Part shown: positions 35,145-43,030 of the stretch, in pieces
Numbering within the stretch: the stretch's first letter is position 1
Layout: each line of letters starts with the position of its first letter
DNA from: Brachybacterium sp. YJGR34
GTDB taxonomy: Bacteria > Actinomycetota > Actinomycetes > Actinomycetales > Dermabacteraceae
Assembly: GCF_003347015.1 (NCBI RefSeq)
Contig: NZ_PNFB01000002.1
Span: 348,890 to 412,889, forward strand
Length of the DNA: 64,000 nt
Reading direction: 5' to 3'
Program-made: the position numbers and the translations under genes
Notes under the pieces: generated by a model
Seen by the model: the letters and a program-made list of their open reading frames with translations, nothing else
Told to the model about the DNA's origin: nothing
The model's database searches: none

Positions 35145-35779
35145 GCGCCGCCGACCGGCAGCCCCTCGCGCTGCGCGACATCGTCCTGATCGTCGTCCTC
35201 GGCGTCGTCTTCGGCTTCCTCTACTGGGTGTTCGTGCAGGCCTGGAACGCGCTGGCGATCGCGATGGGACCGGCCGGGGACCTCGCCCAGCACGTCCTGG
35301 CCGGCTCCTGGCTGCTGGTCGCCCCGGTCGCCGTCGCGATCACCCGCCGCCCCGGCAGCGGCGTCATCGCGGAGATCCTCGCCGCGATCGTCGAGGTCGT
35401 GTTCCTGGGCAGCCCCGTGGGCCCGCTGCTGCTGATCTCCGCCCTGCTCCAGGGCGTCGGCTCCGAGCTGCCCTTCGCCCTGACCCGCTACCGCCGCTTC
35501 ACCTGGGGCACCTTCCTGCTCTCCGGGGCGCTCGGGGCGGGACTGGTGTTCTTCTGGAGCGCCCTGCGCTTCGGCTGGTTCGGGCAGGACATCCTGCTGC
35601 TGCGCCTGGGCGTGCAGGTCCTCTCCGGGATCGTGCTGGGCGGGCTGCTCGCCAAGGTGCTGGTCGACGCCCTGGCCCGCACCGGCGTGCTCGACAACTT
35701 CGCGCTCGGCGCGGACCGTCGTCCCGGTGACGCGGGGGACCGCGGCGCCGACGCCGCCCCGGTGCGCCGTGTCCGCTGA
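35141..35779 (+). CDS. ykoE: ECF transporter substrate-specific subunit, YkoE family
   Basis: A 212-residue membrane protein, the S component that binds a thiamine precursor (hydroxymethylpyrimidine is proposed for YkoE). Six hydrophobic helices are visible: LRDIVLIVVLGVVFGFLYWV, then VLAGSWLLVAPVAVAI, EILAAIVEVVFLG, LLLISALLQGVGSELPFAL, FLLSGALGAGLVFFW and LRLGVQVLSGIVLGGLLAKV. ATG at 35141 overlaps the ykoF stop and its end overlaps the ATPase gene by 11 bases. Its control by a TPP riboswitch supports the thiamine role. Confidence 0.9.
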   Translation: MSAADRQPLALRDIVLIVVLGVVFGFLYWVFVQAWNALAIAMGPAGDLAQHVLAGSWLLVAPVAVAITRRPGSGVIAEILAAIVEVVFLGSPVGPLLLISALLQGVGSELPFALTRYRRFTWGTFLLSGALGAGLVFFWSALRFGWFGQDILLLRLGVQVLSGIVLGGLLAKVLVDALARTGVLDNFALGADRRPGDAGDRGADAAPVRRVR

Positions 35780-38246
35780 GACCGCGCCCCGTCCCGGGAG
35801 ACCGGAGGTCGGGGCCGCCCCGGCGGGATCCGTCGCGGCCGAGCCCGCGCTCCTCGTCGAAGCCCCGATCCTCGTCGAGGCCGAGGACCTCGAGATCGTG
35901 CTGCCCTCGGGCGACGGCGTCGGCCCCTGGACCGGCACGGTGCGGGCGGGGGAGGAGATCCTGCTGCTGGGCCCCTCGGGCGCCGGGAAGTCGACCCTCC
36001 TGCTCGCCCTCGCCGGGGCCGTGCCCTCCCACCTGCGCGCCACCGTCCGCGGCACGCTGCGGGTGGCGGGCGGGGACCCGGTCCGCGGCGGCGTCCTCGC
36101 GCTGGCCGACCACATCGGCTACCTGGGACAGGACCCGGTCAGCGGCGTGTGCCTGCCCGGTGTCGAGGACGAGATCGCGCTGCCGCTCGAGAACCGCGGC
36201 GTCGCGCCGTCGCGGATCGGCGAGCGCATCGAGGCGGCGCTGGCCGCCGCCGATGCCGGACCGCTCCGCGAGCGGGAGGCCCACTCCCTCTCCGGCGGGC
36301 AGCTGCAGCGCGTCGCCCTCGCCGCCGCCACGGTCGCCGGCCCCTCGCTGCTCCTGCTGGACGAGCCCACCTCGATGCTGGACGCCGACGGGGTCGCCGC
36401 CGTGCGTGCCAGCATCGGTCAGGCCGTCGCCCGGCCCGGGGTGGCCTCGGTGCTCGTCGAGCATCGCCTCGACGAGTGGGCGGGGGAGCGGGGCATCGAC
36501 GGCCTCCCGCCGCGCACCCTCGCCCTGGACCGCTCCGGCCGCGTCCTCGCCGACGGACCCACCGCGGAGGTGCTCCAGCGGCATGGGCAGGAGCTCGCCG
36601 CGGCGGGCTGCTGGCTCCCGCGGGACGTCGAGGCGCGCCTCGCGCGCGAGGCGGGAGGGCAGGGCGCGGATGCGGACCGGGCCGGGACGGACACGGACCC
36701 TGCGCCCGGGAGCGGCGCCGAGGTGCTGCTGCGCGCCCGGGGCCTCGCGCTCGGCCACGGCGAGCGGACCGTCCTGAGCGGGGTGGATCTCGACCTGGTC
36801 GCCGGGCAGGTGCTGGCGATCGTGGGGCGCAACGGCGCCGGGAAGTCCACGCTGCTGGGCGGCCTGGCCCGGCTCGACGCCCCGCTCACCGGCACCGTCG
36901 AGGGCGCCGCCGCGGGACTGGTCTTCCAGCGCCCGGAGGCGCAGTTCGTGGGCCAGAGCGTCCGCTCCGAGCTCGCGGACACCGGCGCCGCGCCGGAGCG
37001 CCGGGAGCAGATGCTCGACGAGCTCGACCTCCGCGACTGGGCGGAGGCCAGTCCGTACCGGCTCTCGGGCGGGCAGAAGCGGCGCCTCGCCCTCGGTGCG
37101 ATGCTCCTGCGCGAGCGCCCGGTGCTGCTGGCCGACGAGCCCGACTTCGGCCTCGACCACGCCGCCCATCGCACCGTGCGCGACCTGCTGCGACGAGTCG
37201 CCGACGAGGGCCGCGCCGTCGCCCTGACCACTCATGACCTGCGCGTGGTGGCGGCCGCCGATGCCGTCGTGGTGATCACCGACGGCACGGCGCAGCCCCC
37301 GCGGCCGCCCGGGGAGCTGCTCGCGGACCGGGACCTGCTGCGGCGCGCCGGGCTGGTGAGCGAGCCCGCGGGACCCCGTGAGCTCGCGCCGGCAGGGGCC
37401 GCGGCGGAACCGTCGGCCGCACGGGACCTCTCGGCCGCGCAGCCCCACGCCGCGTCGGCCGCACCGATCGAGGCCCCGTCGGACGCCGCCTCCCGCACCG
37501 GCGTCGGCCCGCGGCGCTGGCTCGCACGCGCGAACCCCGCCGTGCTGCTGGGCGTGCTCACCGCGCTGAGCGTGGTGTGCCTCTTCCTCGCCCGGCCCGC
37601 GCCGCTGCTCGGGCTCTACCTCGCCCTGGCCCTCGCGGTCATGGCCACGACGCGGATCGGCCCGCTGGCCCTGGTGCGGGCCCAGCTGCCCTTCACGATC
37701 TTCGCCGCGGGGGTGTTCTGCGTGAACGCGCTGAGCCGGCCGGGACGGGAGCTGTGGCCCGAGCTGCCGGTGCGCGTCACCGAGGAGGGTGTGGTGATGG
37801 GCGCGGCCCTCGCACTGCGGGCGCTGGTCATCGGCCTGGGCGCGCTCGCCGTGGCGCGGGCGACCGATCCGCGGAGCACGATGATCAGCCTCCAGCAGCA
37901 GGCCCGCCTCCCCGCCCGCTACGCGATCGCACTGCTCGCGGGACGGCGTCTGCTCGACGAGCTCCCGGGTCGCTGGCGCACGCTCCAGCGCGCCCACCGG
38001 GTGCGCCTGCCCCTGCGTCCTGACGGCACCGTCCCCACGCTCGGGCCGCGGCGTCTGCTGACCTGTGCCTTCTCGCTGCTGGTGGACGCGATCCGCTCCG
38101 CGGAGCGGATCGCGCTCGCCCTCGAGACACGGGGCCTGCGCGACGGACCGCGCACCGTCTACCGACCCGTGGGGCTCAGCCGGGCCGACGCGGTCGTGGT
38201 GGCGGTCTGCGCCGCGGTCACGACTGCGGTGCTGGCGGTGCTGTGA
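35769..38246 (+). CDS. ECF energizing module as one protein: two ATPase domains plus EcfT (YkoD-YkoC fusion)
   Basis: An 825-residue fusion. Domain 1 ATPase: P-loop GPSGAGKST near 70, signature SLSGGQLQR, Walker B LLLLDEPTSMLD. Domain 2 ATPase: GRNGAGKST near 352, Q-loop VFQRPEAQFVG, RLSGGQKRR, VLLADEPDFGLD. After an Ala/Pro-rich linker, residues about 584-825 form a CbiQ/EcfT-like membrane protein: helices at LLGVLTALSVVCLFLARP and LLGLYLALALAVMATT, the coupling-type motif ARLPARYAIALLAGRRLLDE, and ALETRGLRDG. In Bacillus the ATPase (YkoD) and T subunit (YkoC) are separate. GTG at 35769 overlaps ykoE. With YkoE it should form a dedicated, single-substrate importer. Confidence 0.92.
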   Translation: MSAETAPRPGRPEVGAAPAGSVAAEPALLVEAPILVEAEDLEIVLPSGDGVGPWTGTVRAGEEILLLGPSGAGKSTLLLALAGAVPSHLRATVRGTLRVAGGDPVRGGVLALADHIGYLGQDPVSGVCLPGVEDEIALPLENRGVAPSRIGERIEAALAAADAGPLREREAHSLSGGQLQRVALAAATVAGPSLLLLDEPTSMLDADGVAAVRASIGQAVARPGVASVLVEHRLDEWAGERGIDGLPPRTLALDRSGRVLADGPTAEVLQRHGQELAAAGCWLPRDVEARLAREAGGQGADADRAGTDTDPAPGSGAEVLLRARGLALGHGERTVLSGVDLDLVAGQVLAIVGRNGAGKSTLLGGLARLDAPLTGTVEGAAAGLVFQRPEAQFVGQSVRSELADTGAAPERREQMLDELDLRDWAEASPYRLSGGQKRRLALGAMLLRERPVLLADEPDFGLDHAAHRTVRDLLRRVADEGRAVALTTHDLRVVAAADAVVVITDGTAQPPRPPGELLADRDLLRRAGLVSEPAGPRELAPAGAAAEPSAARDLSAAQPHAASAAPIEAPSDAASRTGVGPRRWLARANPAVLLGVLTALSVVCLFLARPAPLLGLYLALALAVMATTRIGPLALVRAQLPFTIFAAGVFCVNALSRPGRELWPELPVRVTEEGVVMGAALALRALVIGLGALAVARATDPRSTMISLQQQARLPARYAIALLAGRRLLDELPGRWRTLQRAHRVRLPLRPDGTVPTLGPRRLLTCAFSLLVDAIRSAERIALALETRGLRDGPRTVYRPVGLSRADAVVVAVCAAVTTAVLAVL

Positions 38247-38274
38247 GCGCCGGCCGCGCCGGACCGAGCGCCGC

Positions 38275-39189
38275 TCAGAACCTCTCGCCGGTCAGACGCT
38301 CGTAGGCGTCGACGTACCGGGCGCGGGTCTGCTCGACCACCTCGGCCGGCAGGACGGGCGGGGGCTGGTCGGAGCCCTTGGACCAGCCCGAGGCCGGTGA
38401 GATCAGCCAGTCGCGCACGGGCTGCTTGTCCAGGCTGGGCGGGGTGCGACCCTCCTGGTAGGCGTCGGCGAACCAGAAACGGCTCGAGTCCGGCGTGAGC
38501 ACCTCGTCGCCGAGCAGCAGGGCGCCGTCCACGCGGGAGCGGCCGAACTCGAGCTTGGTGTCCGCGAGGATCAGTCCCCGCTCGTCGGCGATCTGCCGGG
38601 CCCGCTCGAAGACGGCCAGGGTCAGGGACTCCAGTTCCTCGGCGAGCTCAGCGCCCAGCAGCTCCCGGGCCTGGGCCACGGTGATGTTCTCGTCGTGGTC
38701 CCCGGCCTCGGCCTTGGTCGAAGGGGTGAACAGCGCCGGGTCCAGGCGGGAGGCCTCGACCAGGCCGGCCGGCAGCACGTGCCCGCCGACGGCGCCGCCG
38801 GCACGGTAGTCCGCCAGTCCCGAGCCGGTGAGATGCCCGCGGGCCACGCACTCCAGCGCCACCATGTCCAGGCCCCGGCAGCGCAGGGCGCGGCCGGCCA
38901 CCTGCTCGGGGACGTCCTGGGAGGAGAGCACGTGGTGGGGGACGAGGTCCTCCAGCTGCTCGAACCAGAACAGGCTGATGGCGGTCAGCAGCCGCCCCTT
39001 GTCCGGGATGCCGGGGGTCAGGATGTGGTCGTAGGCGCTGATGCGGTCGGTGGCGACCATGAGCACCTCGGTGGCCTCCGCGGGGGAGACCCCGGCGGGC
39101 ACGTAGAGCTCGCGCACCTTGCCGGTGACGGCATGGTCCCAGCCCGGCAGCTGCGGGGCGTCGACGAGCGGGGCGGTGGTCGTGGTCAT
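38275..39189 (-). CDS. purC: Phosphoribosylaminoimidazole-succinocarboxamide synthase (SAICAR synthetase)
   Basis: Joins aspartate to CAIR in purine synthesis. The 304-residue product has GKVRELYVPAG near the N-terminus, ATDRISAYDHILTPGIPDKG, the signature LECVARGHLTGSGLADYRAG, and ILADTKLEFGRSRV. This is the longer yeast-like PurC form rather than the 240-residue E. coli type. The ATG overlaps the purD stop by four bases. It ends 29 bases from the convergent ECF fusion gene, with no obvious hairpin. Confidence 0.96.
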   Translation of the reverse strand: MTTTTAPLVDAPQLPGWDHAVTGKVRELYVPAGVSPAEATEVLMVATDRISAYDHILTPGIPDKGRLLTAISLFWFEQLEDLVPHHVLSSQDVPEQVAGRALRCRGLDMVALECVARGHLTGSGLADYRAGGAVGGHVLPAGLVEASRLDPALFTPSTKAEAGDHDENITVAQARELLGAELAEELESLTLAVFERARQIADERGLILADTKLEFGRSRVDGALLLGDEVLTPDSSRFWFADAYQEGRTPPSLDKQPVRDWLISPASGWSKGSDQPPPVLPAEVVEQTRARYVDAYERLTGERF

Positions 39190-40478
39190 GAGCGCTCCTC
39201 CTGGCCGGCCCGCTCCTCGGCGGCGGCCCGGCGGGCGATGTCGGTGCGGTGGTGGCTGCCCGGGAGGGCGATCGCCTCGGTGCCGGCGAGGGCGAGCGCG
39301 CGGGCGGACTCGAGGTCCTCCCCGGTGCCGACGATCGACAGCACCCGACCCCCGGCGCTGACGAGGCTCCCGTCCTCGAGGGCGGTGCCGGCGTGGATGA
39401 CGTGGGTGCCGAGCTGCTCGGCGGCGTCGATCCCGGTGATCTCGTCCCCGGTGCGGACCGTGCCCGGGTACCCGTGCGAGGCGAGGACCACGGTGACGGC
39501 GGCCTCCGCGCTCCACTCCAGCTCCGTCCCCTCGGCGAGCTCGCCGCGGGCGGCATCGTGCAGCAGCGGGCCGAAGGGGGAGGTGAGGCGCTCGAGCACC
39601 ACCTGCGTCTCGGGATCGCCGAAGCGGGCGTTGAACTCGACCACGCGCAGCCCGCGCCGGGTCAGGGCCAGGCCGCAGTACAGGATCCCCACGAAAGGGA
39701 TGCCCCGGCGGGAGAGCTCGTCGATCGTGGGCTGTGCGACCGTGCGCACCACCTCACGGGTCAGTCCCTCCGGCGCCCAGGGCAGAGGGGAGTAGGCGCC
39801 CATGCCGCCGGTGTTGGGGCCCTCGTCCTGATCCAGCGCGCGCTTGAAGTCCTGAGCCGGGGCCAGCGGCACCACGCGGGTCCCGTCGCTCACGCAGAAC
39901 AGCGACACCTCGGGGCCGTCGAGGTACTCCTCGAGCACCACGGAGCCGCCGGCGTCCAGGACGGACTCGGCGTGCGCCACGGCCTCGGCGCGATCGGAGG
40001 TGACCACCACGCCCTTGCCGGCCGCGAGGCCGTCGGCCTTGACCACGAACGGCTCGTCGCCCAGCGGGTTGACCCGGTCCAGGCCCGCCTCGAGCTGCTC
40101 GCGCCCGGTGACGGTCACGGCGGCGGCGGTGGGCACGCCCGCGGCGGCCATGATCTCCTTCGCCCAGGACTTGGAGCCCTCCAGGTGCGCGGCGGCGGCG
40201 GAGGGGCCGAAGACCGTCAGGCCGGCCTCGCGCAGCCGGTCCGCGGCCCCGGCCACGAGCGGAGCCTCGGGACCGATCACCACCAGATCGGCGGCGAGCT
40301 CGCGAGCGAGGCGCACCTGGGCGTCGAGGTCCGTGACCGGGACGGCGTGGCAGGTCGCGAGCTGCGCGATGCCGGGATTGCCGGGCGCGGCGTGCAGCTC
40401 GGGGGCGGGATGGTCGGCGGCGAGGCGACGGATGATCGCGTGCTCGCGGCCTCCGGAGCCGATGACGAGGATCTTCAC
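39186..40478 (-). CDS. purD: Phosphoribosylamine-glycine ligase (GAR synthetase)
   Basis: Makes GAR from phosphoribosylamine, glycine and ATP, the second purine step. The 430-residue ATP-grasp enzyme starts MKILVIGSGGREHAI. It contains VVIGPEAPLVAG, the ATP-grasp motif FVVKADGLAAGKGVVV, DEGPNTGGMGAYSP, and VEFNARFGDPETQVVL with the metal ligands. Length is normal. GTG at 40478 is seven bases after TACGCT (minus strand), a leaderless pattern. It heads a purD-purC operon; the plus-strand truA gene is divergent. Confidence 0.96.
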   Translation of the reverse strand: MKILVIGSGGREHAIIRRLAADHPAPELHAAPGNPGIAQLATCHAVPVTDLDAQVRLARELAADLVVIGPEAPLVAGAADRLREAGLTVFGPSAAAAHLEGSKSWAKEIMAAAGVPTAAAVTVTGREQLEAGLDRVNPLGDEPFVVKADGLAAGKGVVVTSDRAEAVAHAESVLDAGGSVVLEEYLDGPEVSLFCVSDGTRVVPLAPAQDFKRALDQDEGPNTGGMGAYSPLPWAPEGLTREVVRTVAQPTIDELSRRGIPFVGILYCGLALTRRGLRVVEFNARFGDPETQVVLERLTSPFGPLLHDAARGELAEGTELEWSAEAAVTVVLASHGYPGTVRTGDEITGIDAAEQLGTHVIHAGTALEDGSLVSAGGRVLSIVGTGEDLESARALALAGTEAIALPGSHHRTDIARRAAAEERAGQEERS

Positions 40479-40485
40479 GCCGGCC

Positions 40486-40491
40486 AGCGTA
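40486..40491 (-). promoter_or_regulatory. -10 box for purD-purC (leaderless)
   Basis: TACGCT on the minus strand, seven bases before the GTG at 40478. Confidence 0.5.
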
Positions 40492-40632
40492 CCGAGGACG
40501 GGCGGTGGGGCGGAGGAGTGACCGCACTGCGGCCCTCGGTCGCCCTGCCGGACGCGACCGGCACGAGCGCGGGTTCCACCGGGGGTGCGGCGCCGTGGCC
40601 GAGGGGAGCTGGGCGCTCTGCGGAGGCGCCGC

Positions 40633-40638
40633 TACGCT
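40633..40638 (+). promoter_or_regulatory. -10 box for truA (leaderless)
   Basis: TACGCT, seven bases before the ATG at 40646. This favours that ATG over the in-frame GTG at 40640. If correct, truA has left the rplQ operon and carries its own promoter. Confidence 0.5.
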
Positions 40639-40645
40639 CGTGCCC

Positions 40646-41611
40646 ATGCCTGCCGCCCTCCCGGACCCCGCCGCCTCCGCGACCCCGGCGGAGTGGACCG
40701 TGCCCGCCGCGGATCCCGTGGCGTCGGCCGCTCTCCGGGCCACCGAGACATCCAGCACACGACTGCGCCTGGACCTCGCCTACGACGGCACCGACTTCCA
40801 CGGCTGGGCCGCCCAGCCCGGGCAGCGCACCGTCCAGGGCGAGCTCGAGCAGGCGCTGGAGCGGATCACCCAGCAGCGGGTGCGCGTGACGGTGGCGGGA
40901 CGCACCGACACCGGGGTGCACGCCCGCGGACAGGTCTGCCACCTCGACCTCACGGACCGCGCGCTGGCCACCCTGCCCGGCCGCTCGGACCGCAGCCCCG
41001 CCCAGGCGCTGGTCACCCGGCTGGCCGGGGTGCTGCCGCGGGACATCGTGGTGCACGTCGCCAGCGAGGTCCCGCCGGACTTCGACGCCCGCTTCGGCGC
41101 GCTGCGACGCCGGTACCGCTACCGGATCTCGGACTCCCCGGCCGTGCACGACCCCCTGCGCCGCGACGTGCTGCGCCACCGCCGTCCGCTCGACGTCGCG
41201 GCGATGCAGCGCGCGAGCCTCGCCCTGCTGGGCGAGCACGACTTCCTGTCCTTCTGCCGGCCGCGGGACGGCGCCACCACGATCCGCACCCTCGAGGAGC
41301 TGCGCTGGGCGCGGCCGGCGCCCGGCAGCGCCGACGAGGGCCTGGTGGTCGCGACCGTCGTCGCCGACGCCTTCTGCCACCACATGGTGCGCTCGCTGGT
41401 GGGCGCCATGATCGGGGTGGGGGAGGGTCGACGGGATGAGCGGTGGCCCGCCCGCGTGCTCGCCGCCCGCACCCGCGAGGCCGCCACCCGCGACGGCGTG
41501 GGCGCGGCCCCGATGTGCCCGCCGCAGGGGCTCACCCTCGAGCATGTGGCCTTCCCGCCGGCCGAGGAGCTCGCCGCCCGCGCCGCCCTCGCCCGGGCGA
41601 GGAGGGGCTGA
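40646..41611 (+). CDS. truA: tRNA pseudouridine(38-40) synthase TruA
   Basis: Isomerises uridines 38-40 in tRNA anticodon arms. The 321-residue protein has LDLAYDGTDFHGWAAQPGQR, the catalytic motif AGRTDTGVHARGQVCH with D88, DFDARFGALRRRYRYRI, and FCHHMVRSLVGAMIGVGEGR. A 35-residue Ala/Pro-rich N-terminal tail precedes the core. In many actinobacteria truA follows rplQ; here it is 32 kb downstream but still just before rplM-rpsI. Confidence 0.95.
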   Translation: MPAALPDPAASATPAEWTVPAADPVASAALRATETSSTRLRLDLAYDGTDFHGWAAQPGQRTVQGELEQALERITQQRVRVTVAGRTDTGVHARGQVCHLDLTDRALATLPGRSDRSPAQALVTRLAGVLPRDIVVHVASEVPPDFDARFGALRRRYRYRISDSPAVHDPLRRDVLRHRRPLDVAAMQRASLALLGEHDFLSFCRPRDGATTIRTLEELRWARPAPGSADEGLVVATVVADAFCHHMVRSLVGAMIGVGEGRRDERWPARVLAARTREAATRDGVGAAPMCPPQGLTLEHVAFPPAEELAARAALARARRG

Positions 41612-41661
41612 GCGATCACGGACGGAGCCGGAGATCACACTCCCGTCGACCCCTCTTCGCG

Positions 41662-41691
41662 TTGACGCTCGGTCCGCACGCTCAGTAGTAT
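41662..41691 (+). promoter_or_regulatory. Sigma-70-type promoter of rplM-rpsI
   Basis: TTGACG (41662-41667) and TAGTAT (41686-41691) separated by 18 bases: the best -35/-10 pair I see in the window, in a locally AT-richer stretch. Transcription would start near 41698, about 225 bases before rplM. Confidence 0.75.
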
Positions 41692-41697
41692 GAGCGG

Positions 41698-41923
41698 TCG
41701 TTGTGCCTCGATGTGGGCCCTCACCCGCAGCCGTTCTCTCACGCCCGGCGCGAACAGGGCATCTCACACACATCCAGGACCGCCGTCGCGTCGTCAGCGG
41801 AGCGGGCCGGGCACAGCCACAGGGGCCATGCTTTTACCCGAAGGAAGCGTGCCCACGGTCCATCGAACCGTGCCTGGTCGGCGTCCTGCCGCCCGGGCAC
41901 CATGACGAGAGAAGAAGGCACGA
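41698..41923 (+). other. Long 5' leader of rplM-rpsI
   Basis: About 225 transcribed bases without a convincing gene. A 71-codon open frame starting at 41690 is Pro/Arg/Ser-rich and probably chance. A hairpin CACGGT (41854-41859) / ACCGTG (41867-41872) with a seven-base loop lies 50 bases before the start, followed by AGAAGAAGG as ribosome-binding site. It could be an autoregulatory ribosomal-protein leader, but I cannot match it to a known class. Confidence 0.4.
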
Positions 41924-42367
41924 GTGCGTACGTTCACCCCGAAGCCCGGCGATGTCGAGCGTTCCTGGTACGTCATCGACGCAACGGATGTCGTCCTCGG
42001 CCGGCTCGCTTCCCAGGCTGCCCAGCTCCTGCGGGGGAAGCACAAGCCGGTCTTCGCACCCCATGTGGATGCGGGCGACTTCGTGATCATCATCAACGCT
42101 GACAAGGTCGCGCTGACCGGAAACAAGCGGGAGACCAAGCTGGCCTACCGCCACTCCGGCTACCCCGGCGGCCTCCGCGGCGTCCCCTACTCCGAGCTGC
42201 TCGAGAACAACCCCGAGCGCGCCGTGGAGAAGGCGATCCGCGGGATGCTCCCCAAGAACAAGCTTGCTGATCAGCAGATCAAGAAGCTCAAGATCTACTC
42301 GGGCTCCGAGCACCCGCATGCCGCTCAGCAGCCCGTTCCCTTCACCATCGACCAGGTGGCGCAGTAA
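41924..42367 (+). CDS. rplM: 50S ribosomal protein L13
   Basis: An early assembly protein of the large subunit, 147 residues. It begins [20 protein letters not shown] and contains [38 protein letters not shown], and [20 protein letters not shown] at 41924 has AGAAGG eight bases upstream. It is followed by rpsI after 51 bases, the universal pairing. Confidence 0.98.
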   Translation: MRTFTPKPGDVERSWYVIDATDVVLGRLASQAAQLLRGKHKPVFAPHVDAGDFVIIINADKVALTGNKRETKLAYRHSGYPGGLRGVPYSELLENNPERAVEKAIRGMLPKNKLADQQIKKLKIYSGSEHPHAAQQPVPFTIDQVAQ

Positions 42368-42418
42368 GCGGGGGCGTCCCGCCACTCGCCCTGCCGCACG
42401 GAAGAACCAAGGAGAACC

Positions 42419-42919
42419 GTGACTGAGACCACCCCCGAGTCCCTCGACGCTGTGACCGACGAGTCCGCCCCCGAGAGCTTCACCACCGAGTCGACCGGTG
42501 AGGCGCCCGTCGGCGCCGGCCAGTCCGCGACCGCGCCGGGCTACGGCACCGGCCGCCGCAAGCAGGCCGTCGCGCGCGTCCGCCTGGTCCCCGGCTCCGG
42601 CCAGTGGACCATCAACGACCGCTCGCTCGAGGACTACTTCCCGAACAAGCTGCACCAGCAGGAGGTCAACGACCCGTTCACGGTCCTCGACCTCCAGGGC
42701 CGCTTCGACGTGATCGTCCGCCTGCACGGCGGCGGCCCGTCCGGTCAGGCCGGGGCCGTGCGCCTCGGTGTGTCCCGCGCGCTGAACCAGATCGACGAGG
42801 AGAACAACCGGCCGACCCTGAAGAAGGCCGGCTTCCTCAAGCGCGACGCCCGCATCATCGAGCGCAAGAAGGCGGGTCTGAAGAAGGCCCGCAAGGCGCC
42901 GCAGTACTCCAAGCGCTGA
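42419..42919 (+). CDS. rpsI: 30S ribosomal protein S9 with acidic N-terminal extension
   Basis: S9 reaches into the P site with its C-terminal Lys-Arg tail. Residues about 41-166 are the family core ([20 protein letters not shown], then [20 protein letters not shown]), ending KAPQYSKR. The first 40 residues are a Glu/Thr/Ser-rich tail common in actinobacterial S9. GTG at 42419 has AAGGAGAA just upstream. A strong hairpin follows. Confidence 0.98.
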   Translation: MTETTPESLDAVTDESAPESFTTESTGEAPVGAGQSATAPGYGTGRRKQAVARVRLVPGSGQWTINDRSLEDYFPNKLHQQEVNDPFTVLDLQGRFDVIVRLHGGGPSGQAGAVRLGVSRALNQIDEENNRPTLKKAGFLKRDARIIERKKAGLKKARKAPQYSKR

Positions 42920-42963
42920 TCGACCTGCGCTGAGGATCCGCGGCCCTGCCGCAGGTCCCACCC

Positions 42964-42997
42964 ACGATGCCCTCGACCTCCGGGTCGGGGGCATCGT
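42964..42997 (+). terminator. Terminator of rplM-rpsI
   Basis: A 15-bp stem (42964-42978 with 42983-42997) with one G-T pair and a TCCG loop, followed by CGTGTCCC. Position and strength fit a rho-independent-type stop without a T-run. Confidence 0.75.
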
Positions 42998-43018
42998 CGT
43001 GTCCCGGGGGTGCGGGTC

Positions 43019-43024
43019 TATCCT
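43019..43024 (+). promoter_or_regulatory. -10 box for the CoA-transferase gene (leaderless)
   Basis: TATCCT, six bases before the ATG at 43031, just after the rpsI terminator. Confidence 0.5.
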
Positions 43025-43030
43025 GCGGGC

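Noticed and set aside
34440..38246. The ECF/YkoF locus considered as a cobalt or biotin importer
   Set aside because: The TPP aptamer directly upstream and the YkoF/YkoE pair point to a thiamine precursor; no CbiM/CbiN or BioY features are present.
41690..41905. 71-codon open frame in the rplM leader
   Set aside because: It starts just at the promoter's expected transcription start, is rich in Pro, Arg and Ser with no homology I recognise, and lacks a ribosome-binding site. A leader peptide cannot be excluded but is not supported.
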